12,564 bases of DNA from Candidatus Nitrosopumilus sp. Lineage in GTDB: Archaea; Thermoproteota; Nitrososphaeria; Nitrososphaerales; Nitrosopumilaceae. Position 1 is the stretch's first letter; each line of letters begins with the position of its first letter. Under the pieces are notes generated by a model that did no database searches, was not told where the DNA came from, and saw only the letters and a list, made by a program, of their open reading frames with translations. The DNA is taken from positions 1-12,564 of the forward strand of contig JAOTSS010000053.1 in assembly GCA_029864805.1 (NCBI GenBank). Reading direction: 5' to 3'. Both the position numbers and the translations under genes were made by a program. Positions 7,122 through 11,721 of the stretch are shown here, piece after piece.

Positions 7122-7610
7122 TTGTTGGCTAGAATTAAAGTAAAACTAGGTGAGAATGAGATTGAAGTTGATTCTAGAGATTTCTATGTTGATAATCAAA
7201 CACTGGGTGAAATAATTGATAGTATTTCAAATCATTTATCAGAAAACCACGCAAAAATTGTTTATAAAACAGAATCTGTCCAAAAACCATCTGAAACTGA
7301 ACAAATGACTCAATACGGTTTAGAGTATTTAGACAATGCCGAAGTAAATGAACCAGAATTTGACGAGCCAAAATATATTACATCTTATGAAATTAAATCA
7401 AAATTAAGAATTTTAGAAACAAGCCGATTTTTTGATTCACCAAGAACAGTAACTGAAACTGTTCAACAGCTTAGAGAATATGGTTGGTCTGCAAGTCCAT
7501 TGGATGTCTCAATGGCTCTAGCTAAGATGGCATCAAATAAAGAAATTATGAAAAATTCCTATGAAAATAGGACTCATTATTTTGTTGAAGAAGCATTAGT
7601 TGCTAACTAG
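7122..7610 (+). CDS. Conserved protein with C-terminal winged-helix-like region
   Basis: This 162-residue protein is of uncertain function. The N-terminal 45 or so residues form a small alpha/beta unit (ARIKVKLGENEIEVDSRDF, then an amphipathic helix). An acidic, probably flexible linker follows (about 50-82). The C-terminal 75 residues look like a winged helix: helix KSKLRILETSRFF, PRTVTETVQQLREYGW, a third helix SPLDVSMALAKMASNKEI and a strand pair ending in RTHYFVEE. That architecture suggests DNA or protein binding, but I cannot name a family. Two TTG codons in a row (7122 and 7125) could start it; an AATAAAT element at about 7094-7101 gives leaderless spacing to either. Its stop overlaps the convergent zinc-protein gene by 8 bases. 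Confidence 0.7.
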   Translation: MLARIKVKLGENEIEVDSRDFYVDNQTLGEIIDSISNHLSENHAKIVYKTESVQKPSETEQMTQYGLEYLDNAEVNEPEFDEPKYITSYEIKSKLRILETSRFFDSPRTVTETVQQLREYGWSASPLDVSMALAKMASNKEIMKNSYENRTHYFVEEALVAN

Positions 7611-7812
7611 AAAAATTACATTTTTCACAATTAGAAAAAGTTTCACCATCTAAGTGATCAAAATGTGTATTGCATTGATTACATGTATGATGCATATCAA
7701 AATATCCATCCTTCTCAGGTTCTCCTATTCTATTAGACTCAAGATCGGTACTCTTACAATTTATGCAATGACAACCACATTCAATTTTCATGATTTCTAT
7801 CCCGATATTCAT
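7603..7812 (-). CDS. Small multi-cysteine zinc-binding protein
   Basis: This 69-residue protein has nine cysteines and several histidines: C12, C14, C16 and C19 in a CGCHCINC cluster, then HHTC44NQC47NTH and a final NC62EKC65. The spacing suggests two or more bound zinc ions in ribbon-like folds, without a recognisable family. The start taken is the ATG at 7812. The ATG at 7791 (MKIECGCHCINC) is a serious alternative, because the palindromic promoter at 7812-7834 places the expected transcript start near 7806, which would exclude the first ATG. The gene is divergent from another small zinc protein and converges, with an 8-base overlap, on the winged-helix-like gene. A role in RNA or protein binding is a guess. 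Confidence 0.7.
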   Translation of the reverse strand: MNIGIEIMKIECGCHCINCKSTDLESNRIGEPEKDGYFDMHHTCNQCNTHFDHLDGETFSNCEKCNFSS

Positions 7813-7834
7813 GTATAGATGTAATACCTATACA
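7812..7834. promoter_or_regulatory. Palindromic divergent promoter between two small zinc genes
   Basis: A perfect inverted repeat, TGTATAG-N9-CTATACA, fills the 27-base gap between two divergent small genes. Each arm contains a TATA-like core. The left arm is about 25 bases before the TTG at 7840 on the plus strand, which suits a leaderless start; the right arm read on the minus strand would start transcription near 7806. The element could be a two-way promoter, a regulator binding site, or both. Confidence 0.45.
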
Positions 7835-7839
7835 AATCA

Positions 7840-7995
7840 TTGGAAAAGAAAAGAGAAATCCCTATAGAAATTGATGATCATTTCAAGCTTTTTGGGAAAG
7901 AGCCTTGGGAAGTAGATTATGGTGAAAAATGCCCTGTTTGTGAGGTTAGAATTGATGAATATGGTTTTTGTTCATGTGGATCTAGCGGAGATTAA
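7840..7995 (+). CDS. Very small zinc-ribbon protein, 51 residues
   Basis: This short gene begins at TTG 7840 and ends in TAA at 7993-7995. The product has a charged N-terminal half (MEKKREIPIEIDDHF, then GKEPWEVDYG) and a C-terminal knuckle pair, C31-P-V-C34 and C44-S-C46-G, a typical CPxC ... CxCG half-ribbon for one zinc ion. The support is the paired cysteine motifs, a frame that runs cleanly from the start to a stop, a TATA-like core at the right distance and the lack of any other gene in this stretch. Its last 14 bases overlap the 3' end of the convergent membrane-protein gene. Archaeal proteins of this shape are thought to mediate RNA or protein contacts; none is established here. Confidence 0.65.
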   Translation: MEKKREIPIEIDDHFKLFGKEPWEVDYGEKCPVCEVRIDEYGFCSCGSSGD

Positions 7996-8923
7996 CTCTT
8001 TTAATTAATGGAATAATAACTATTACCAAAAATCCAATTACAGCAGCTATAGAAATACCAATAATTGATACTGTAAAAACATCAAAGGTAGTATGCTCAG
8101 GGTTTGTTACTGGTAGGTTTGTAGTTCCAATAATTGTAACTTCACCAGTATTTTCAGGTCTAATGTTAAGCCATACATGTGTACCATTATTGATGTATTC
8201 ATGAAAGTCAATTTTTTCATCATTAAGAAATACTGCATATGGTCCCCATAACAATTCTAATGGAATTATTGTTGTAACAAATCTATTTTTTTCAGAAACA
8301 TCAAACGTGATGCTTTTTGTTAGTTGCTGAAATGTAAATTCATCAATTGTTGAATGACTTCTAATTTCAACTAGAAATTCTTGATTTTCCCATTTTGTAT
8401 TTTCATAAATTCTTGGTTCATTAATTGAATATTCTAAAACCATTTGACATCCATGACATGTTATTCCTTTTTTTTCATCTAAATGCACTGGTCTTTGATT
8501 AACAAAGATCAAATCAGATTCTTCCGGCAAAATAAAAGATGTCGTTTCAAGATACCTAAAATCCCATGCCCATACATTATCTTTTTGAATAATCGCATGT
8601 TCAAGTTCATATTCTACAATGGATTTGTCATCAGAAGGAAAAATTACTAGCCCTGTATTGTCTCCAATTACTGAGAATTGTTTTTCTTCTCCTTGCTCAT
8701 CTGTTACTATAATATTTGAAACAATTCCATCAATCAACTCAATTTGTTTTGGCAAATTTGCTGGACTAATAACATGTTTCACATGAACATCTCCCTCTGA
8801 ATTAATGACTATTGTGACAGATTTTTGTTTAGCTTTTTCACCAAATGAGACCTGTGCATCAACTGTAGGAATAACAAAAATTATTAAAAAAATTACTAAA
8901 AACCCATAAATCTTGAAATTCAT
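7982..8923 (-). CDS. Surface protein with signal peptide and C-terminal membrane anchor
   Basis: This protein has 313 residues. An N-terminal signal peptide (about 4-20, with likely cleavage after VDA at 23) and one C-terminal helix (about 282-306) ending in the basic tail KRVNLR make it a type I membrane protein with a large beta-rich domain outside the cell. Features of the domain are a VTIVINSEGDVHVKH strand near the start, WAWDFRYLE (118-126) and a lone C156-H-G-C159 pair that could form a disulfide or bind a metal; it is not a heme c motif. I recognise no enzyme family. The ATG directly abuts the stop of the cyclophilin gene upstream (TAAATG), so the two are translated from one mRNA, which raises the possibility that the pair works in folding or assembly of exported proteins, although the cyclophilin itself has no signal peptide. 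Confidence 0.75.
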   Translation of the reverse strand: MNFKIYGFLVIFLIIFVIPTVDAQVSFGEKAKQKSVTIVINSEGDVHVKHVISPANLPKQIELIDGIVSNIIVTDEQGEEKQFSVIGDNTGLVIFPSDDKSIVEYELEHAIIQKDNVWAWDFRYLETTSFILPEESDLIFVNQRPVHLDEKKGITCHGCQMVLEYSINEPRIYENTKWENQEFLVEIRSHSTIDEFTFQQLTKSITFDVSEKNRFVTTIIPLELLWGPYAVFLNDEKIDFHEYINNGTHVWLNIRPENTGEVTIIGTTNLPVTNPEHTTFDVFTVSIIGISIAAVIGFLVIVIIPLIKRVNLR

Positions 8924-9400
8924 TTATTCAACAGTCACATGAAGCATTTGAGCTTTTTCCAATGGACAATCATTACCGTCTCTTTGAAGATTCACAATTT
9001 TATCTGCAACATCCATCCCTTCTGTTACTTCCCCAAATACAGTATATTGTCTATCTAAGAATGCACTATCTGTAGTTACTATAAAAAATTGAGAACCTGC
9101 ACTATCAGGATCTTGTGATCTAGCCATAGAAACTATGCCACGTAAATGAGATCTTGAACTAAATTCGGCTTTGATATTATATCCAGGTCCTCCCATTCCC
9201 CATGATCCTTTGTTATCTGTTTTTGTATTTGGATCTCCTCCTTGAATCATGAATCCGGGAATGACTCTGTGAAAAAGGGTGCCATCATAGAATCCATCCT
9301 TGACTAATTTTTCAAAATTTCTAACCGTTTCAGGTGCTAACTCAGGTAGAAGTTTAAATGCGATATTTCCCAAATTGGTTTTAATATTTACTGTACTCAA
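8924..9400 (-). CDS. Cyclophilin-type peptidyl-prolyl cis-trans isomerase
   Basis: This 158-residue single-domain cyclophilin catalyses proline isomerisation during protein folding. The active-site set is complete: FHRVIPGFMIQGGDP (43-57, with Arg45, Phe50, Met51 and Gln53), SMAR (91-94), AGSQFFI (101-107) and FLDRQYTVFG (114-123). The Trp that confers strong cyclosporin binding in human cyclophilin A is absent; the corresponding area reads FLDRQY. No signal peptide is present, so it should be cytoplasmic. The start is TTG at 9400 (MSTVNIKTNLG), and a GATAAAA element at about 9417-9427 lies at leaderless spacing. It heads an operon with the anchored surface protein. Confidence 0.95.
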   Translation of the reverse strand: MSTVNIKTNLGNIAFKLLPELAPETVRNFEKLVKDGFYDGTLFHRVIPGFMIQGGDPNTKTDNKGSWGMGGPGYNIKAEFSSRSHLRGIVSMARSQDPDSAGSQFFIVTTDSAFLDRQYTVFGEVTEGMDVADKIVNLQRDGNDCPLEKAQMLHVTVE

Positions 9401-9416
9401 TAGGAATATCTTGTTG

Positions 9417-9427
9417 TTTTATCATAA
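9417..9427 (-). promoter_or_regulatory. TATA-like element for the cyclophilin operon
   Basis: The minus strand carries TTATGATAAAA centred about 23 bases before the TTG at 9400, predicting transcription from the start codon itself. Confidence 0.4.
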
Positions 9428-9541
9428 GAGTCTTTTGTGAAATCTAATTAAAAAATCCTGTTTATATTTTAATTCTATTGAACAATTCATAAGGCTCAAT
9501 ACATTTTCCATTGATGAATTTTTTTATTATGGATTGAAAAA

Positions 9542-9565
9542 TTTTAATTTTTGAAAAAATTAAAA
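9542..9565. repeat. AT-only inverted repeat
   Basis: Arms TTTTAATTTTT (9542-9552) and AAAAATTAAAA (9555-9565) are perfect complements with a 2-base spacer. It lies in the 242-base gap between the divergent cyclophilin and HTH genes, about 80 bases from the HTH start. It may be a chance product of AT richness, a DNA bend or a chromatin protein site. Confidence 0.4.
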
Positions 9566-9587
9566 ACCCAAATTTGTAATATGTTCT

Positions 9588-9603
9588 TTTTAGAATTCTA
9601 AAA
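9588..9603. promoter_or_regulatory. Perfect 16-base palindrome upstream of HTH gene, candidate operator
   Basis: TTTTAGAATTCTAAAA is a perfect palindrome ending 9 bases before the TATA box of the HTH gene. A further half-site, TTTAGAAT, occurs at 9632-9639 between the TATA box and the start codon. Sites on both sides of the TATA box fit a repressor that blocks promoter binding, and autoregulation by the HTH protein is a reasonable guess. Confidence 0.45.
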
Positions 9604-9612
9604 GTTATAGTG

Positions 9613-9619
9613 TTATATA
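9613..9619 (+). promoter_or_regulatory. TATA box for the small HTH gene
   Basis: TTATATA is centred 27 bases before the TTG at 9643, which gives a leaderless or near-leaderless transcript. Confidence 0.55.
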
Positions 9620-9642
9620 GAACAATTAAAGTTTAGAATCTG

Positions 9643-9873
9643 TTGAATCGTACAAACCAAAGCACGATAATTAAAGAAGCAATTAATTCTTATCTTGACA
9701 AAGGGGTAACGGACAAACAAGATATTTACACCAAAGTGGTTGATGAACTTGGTGTTCCAAGACCGACTGTAAGAAGAGTTGCAAGAGATCTGAGAACTGA
9801 ACTATTACAAAAAATCCAAATCTTACAATCTGATATGCCTAAAGTAGCAACAACCCCTGAAGAAGACGAATAA
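9643..9873 (+). CDS. Small helix-turn-helix DNA-binding protein
   Basis: This 76-residue protein starts at TTG (MNRTNQSTIIKEAINSYLDKG). A helix-turn-helix covers about residues 24-52: TDKQDIYTKVVDELG forms the first helices and VPRPTVRRVARDLR the recognition helix with three arginines. An amphipathic helix (LRTELLQKIQILQ) that could dimerise follows, and then an acidic tail (TPEEDE). No ligand-binding domain is present, so it may be a simple transcription or chromatin factor. I know similar short HTH proteins from marine thaumarchaea but cannot name this one. The clear TATA box and the palindrome upstream suggest strong, regulated expression. A T-rich tract follows the stop. Confidence 0.8.
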   Translation: MNRTNQSTIIKEAINSYLDKGVTDKQDIYTKVVDELGVPRPTVRRVARDLRTELLQKIQILQSDMPKVATTPEEDE

Positions 9874-9882
9874 ATTCGGCTC

Positions 9883-9894
9883 CTTTTTCTTTTT
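9883..9894 (+). terminator. T-rich terminator after the HTH gene
   Basis: CTTTTTCTTTTT begins 10 bases after the TAA stop at 9871-9873. Archaeal RNA polymerase stops at such T-tracts without needing a hairpin. Confidence 0.5.
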
Positions 9895-9929
9895 AATTAT
9901 TATACATTTTGTGGTATTCAGCATTACTG

Positions 9930-9937
9930 TTATAAAT
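9930..9937 (+). promoter_or_regulatory. TATA box for the coiled-coil membrane protein
   Basis: TTATAAAT is centred about 25 bases before the ATG at 9958, again predicting a leaderless mRNA. The 13 bases ending within it (CAGCATTACTGTT, 9919-9931) also occur at 3686-3698, next to another TATA box. Confidence 0.55.
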
Positions 9938-9957
9938 AATGAATTTTTTAAATTATC

Positions 9958-10428
9958 ATGGGATATTTGGGTAACCATTTGGCCACTATCGTGACAGGTA
10001 TTTTTGCTGCGATTCTTACCGGACTATGGCCATACTTTGTTGACTTTGCACCAATTCTAAACTTTGTATTCATCATGGCAGTTCCTATTACATGGTTTTT
10101 GACGTTTACTTGTTGGATTTCCCAAAAAAGTGCTGATTATATGCACACACACGCACCATCTCACGCTCAAACCGAAAAAAAAAGCTTGAGTAATATACAA
10201 ACCATCCAAACAACAACTAATAATAATCAAATTGGTATTTCTGAAATAAAACAGGTTCAGTCTGAATTATCTACAGAACTTAACAATCTAAAAGAATCTG
10301 TAAAACTAAAAGACGGAGAAATTGAAAGATTGAACCAAGAAATTTCTAATTTACAAACACTTGTCCAAATTGAATCATTAAAAACAGAATTAGCTAATCT
10401 GAAAATGTTAGCCTCGAAAAGAAAATAA
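9958..10428 (+). CDS. Membrane-anchored coiled-coil protein of unknown function
   Basis: This 156-residue protein has two close transmembrane helices (about 7-27 and 32-54), so both ends lie on the same side, probably the cytoplasm given the short turn (PYFVDFAP) and the lysine-rich C-terminus. A His-containing stretch (YMHTHAPSHA, 61-70) and a Thr/Gln/Asn-rich linker (80-93) follow. Residues 95-150 then form a long coiled coil with Leu/Ile heptads (ELSTELNNLKES, EIERLNQEISNLQ, LKTELANLKML) that should oligomerise. The shape suggests a membrane tether or scaffold. I recognise no named family. The ATG is supported by the TATA box at leaderless spacing. The gene ends 11 bases before the stop of a small convergent cysteine-rich gene. 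Confidence 0.75.
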   Translation: MGYLGNHLATIVTGIFAAILTGLWPYFVDFAPILNFVFIMAVPITWFLTFTCWISQKSADYMHTHAPSHAQTEKKSLSNIQTIQTTTNNNQIGISEIKQVQSELSTELNNLKESVKLKDGEIERLNQEISNLQTLVQIESLKTELANLKMLASKRK

Positions 10429-10439
10429 AATAATTAAAC

Positions 10440-10559
10440 CTAATTCTTACAATGACAACATTCCACTCCATGATTTTCCTTGCAACTAGGACAACTAACT
10501 GCTCCTCCATAATGACATTTACAAGAACATAATTCAGTAGGATCTTTTTTCAAACTCAA
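10440..10559 (-). CDS. Very small cysteine-rich zinc protein, 39 residues
   Basis: A 40-codon frame ends in TAG at 10440-10442 and starts at TTG 10559. A second in-frame TTG at 10553 would give 37 residues. The product has eight cysteines (11, 13, 15, 23, 26, 34, 35, 37) and three histidines (16, 30, 36), arranged CSCKCH, CPSC and CCHC, so it almost certainly binds zinc or another metal in a tiny knuckle fold. It resembles no family I can name. Evidence for reality is the dense paired Cys/His motif, unlikely by chance in AT-rich DNA, and its tight convergent packing against the coiled-coil gene. The promoter is not clear; only an AT-rich run (10578-10590) lies at the right distance. Confidence 0.6.
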   Translation of the reverse strand: MSLKKDPTELCSCKCHYGGAVSCPSCKENHGVECCHCKN

Positions 10560-11016
10560 TAAATAAAATCCATTTGTATTATTATTTGATTCTTACAATT
10601 TCAAGTCAAATAAAATCAATTTTTAATCATAATCTATAGTCATAATCAAATCAAACTCTATTTTTACAAATTTTGTCATATCAATTTTTTAATTCTTGGA
10701 ATTTCTAAAATTAAACTTGTGGAATCAATTGAAAATTAAGATGTTCTTAATTACTCTACAATTAAAATCCTCCAATTCATATCAATATCCCAAAAATAAA
10801 TTTCTAAAGAGTTCGTTATACGAACTTTTTTTTATTTCTTTTAATTTCTATAATTCATATTTTGGATTATCTCTAATTTTTAATCTAAAACAGTCTTAGA
10901 GATTCATTCTGAAAAAACTCTGATAAATTATTTTGATAAAATATACTAATTCAAAATTCTAATACAAAATAATTTTTAATGATTATTTTTCAAAATTTCT
11001 TAATTATCTCTAAAAT
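10560..11016. other. AT-rich intergenic stretch without a convincing gene
   Basis: These 457 bases hold no open frame that looks like protein. The frame over 10696-10899 on the plus strand is low-complexity Leu/Phe/Asn/Lys/Ser text typical of translated AT-rich DNA. The visible structures are one terminator-like hairpin (10810-10833), two copies of TCATAATC around 10625-10645, and an imperfect inverted repeat (CTCTAAA 11008-11014 with TTTAGAG 11032-11038) that runs into the end of the FMN reductase-like gene. A small RNA could lie here, but no promoter stands out. Confidence 0.6.
10810..10833 (+). terminator. Hairpin plus T-tract, terminator-like
   Basis: The perfect 7-base arms AGTTCGT (10810-10816) and ACGAACT (10820-10826) with a TAT loop are followed at once by a run of T through 10833, then more T-rich DNA. 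This is the form of a bacterial intrinsic terminator on the plus strand. No plus-strand gene ends nearby; the closest stops at 10428, so it may end an unannotated transcript or act in another way. Confidence 0.5.
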
Positions 11017-11547
11017 CTAATCTAAATGTAATTTAGAGGTCATCTCTAAAGTTTCATCTACCATTTCTTTTAGTTTATTTTGTGCATCAATATCTGATAC
11101 GCTGTTTTCATTAACAGATTCTGTAGTCAAAAATACGGCTTTTGGATTCGTTATTACTCTAAAATATGATAATAACTGAGTGATTAGTGTCTGGACATTA
11201 ATAAAACCAATATTTCCAGAAGCCAAAATGGCTATTCCTGCAACCTTTCCAGCGGTTTTTTTATAATTGATGTACTCAAACAAATTTTTCAATGATGAAC
11301 TAAAAAATGAATTATAGATTGGTGAACCAATTAGCCATACATCTGCATTCATTAAATCGTTTGCTGCAGTTTTTGTAGATTCATTATATTCTTCATCAGG
11401 TCCTCTATAGCACTCGATTTGACCTTCTGAGAGATTAATCAATTTTGTATCTTGATTTTTTGATTTTGTATAATCATAAACATATTTCATTATAATTTGG
11501 GTATTGGCGTTTTTTCTTGGACTACCAGAAATTACTACAACTTTCAT
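11017..11547 (-). CDS. NAD(P)H-dependent FMN reductase-like flavoprotein
   Basis: This 176-residue protein has the flavodoxin-like fold of the NADPH-dependent FMN reductase family, which uses NAD(P)H to reduce flavins, quinones or other acceptors. The FMN phosphate loop is SGSPRKNANT (7-16), and GSPIYNSFFSSSLKNLFEYI (74-93) is the second FMN and dimer motif. ILASGNIGFINVQT (107-120) forms the third flavin loop. The ATG at 11547 lies about 25 bases from a TATA-like TTAAATA (11569-11575), so the mRNA should be leaderless. It is two genes downstream of bluB on the same strand, separated by tRNA-Arg. BluB consumes reduced FMN, so this protein could supply it, but a separate promoter and the general nature of the family leave that unproven. 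Confidence 0.85.
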   Translation of the reverse strand: MKVVVISGSPRKNANTQIIMKYVYDYTKSKNQDTKLINLSEGQIECYRGPDEEYNESTKTAANDLMNADVWLIGSPIYNSFFSSSLKNLFEYINYKKTAGKVAGIAILASGNIGFINVQTLITQLLSYFRVITNPKAVFLTTESVNENSVSDIDAQNKLKEMVDETLEMTSKLHLD

Positions 11548-11568
11548 GTATCCTGCAATTTGTTTTTG

Positions 11569-11575
11569 TATTTAA
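11569..11575 (-). promoter_or_regulatory. TATA box for the FMN reductase-like gene
   Basis: The minus strand reads TTAAATA, centred about 25 bases upstream of the ATG at 11547. It lies just past the tRNA-Arg 3' end, so the gene has its own promoter and does not depend on read-through. Confidence 0.5.
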
Positions 11576-11600
11576 GTCTCAATTAATTTTTAAAATTAAA

Positions 11601-11693
11601 CGGGCTTGGAGGGCTTCGATCCCTCGACCTGTAACTTAGGAGGCTACTGCGCTATCCATGTTGCGCGTCAAAATGACTCTGCGCTACAAGCCC
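11601..11693 (-). tRNA. tRNA-Arg (CCU) with D-loop intron
   Basis: The acceptor stem GGGCTTG/CAAGCCC is perfect with discriminator G and no encoded CCA. The D stem is GCGC/GCGC. The anticodon arm is GTAGC-CTCCTAA-GTTAC, with anticodon CCT, which reads AGG (Arg). The variable loop is AGGTC and the T stem GAGGG/CCCTC. The gene is 93 bases long; the excess lies in the D loop, where about 18 bases (11661-11678) separate AG from CATGGATA. Removing them leaves a normal 10-base D loop and a 75-base tRNA. The T loop reads ATCGAAG instead of the usual TTCRANY, so A54 and G60 are unusual. A TATA-like TTAAATAATTA (11711-11721) overlaps the stop of bluB. Confidence 0.9.
11661..11678 (-). other. Predicted 18-base tRNA intron in the D loop
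   Basis: The insert reads AGTCATTTTGACGCGCAA between G15 and the CATGGATA part of the D loop. A relaxed bulge-helix-bulge can be drawn: intron TCAT pairs with exon ATGG (one G-U pair), flanked by GAG and AAC bulges that hold the cut sites. The exact ends may shift by one or two bases. The archaeal splicing endonuclease would remove it. Confidence 0.6.
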
Positions 11694-11710
11694 AGCAAAA
11701 AAAATACTCT

Positions 11711-11721
11711 TAATTATTTAA
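11711..11721 (-). promoter_or_regulatory. TATA-like element for tRNA-Arg
   Basis: TTAAATAATTA on the minus strand is centred about 23-25 bases before the first base of the tRNA. It overlaps the last codons and stop of bluB, so bluB transcripts could run into the tRNA. Confidence 0.4.

Noticed and set aside
7156..7159. Possible Shine-Dalgarno-like GAGAATGAG near the start of the winged-helix-like gene
   Set aside because: It lies after both candidate TTG starts, and no later start codon gives a sensible N-terminus.
8456..8470. CHGC in the surface protein as a heme c site
   Set aside because: Heme c needs CxxCH; here the second Cys is followed by Gln, so at most a disulfide or metal site is supported.
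10696..10899. Open frame of 67 codons on the plus strand
   Set aside because: The translation is low-complexity Leu/Phe/Asn/Ser/Lys text with no motif, it spans the terminator-like hairpin, and it begins at a TTG without good promoter spacing.
11601..11693. tRNA-Arg insert read as a long variable or D loop and not an intron
   Set aside because: Removing 18 bases restores a standard 10-base D loop with GG and a 75-base tRNA, and a relaxed bulge-helix-bulge can be drawn, so an intron is the simpler reading.
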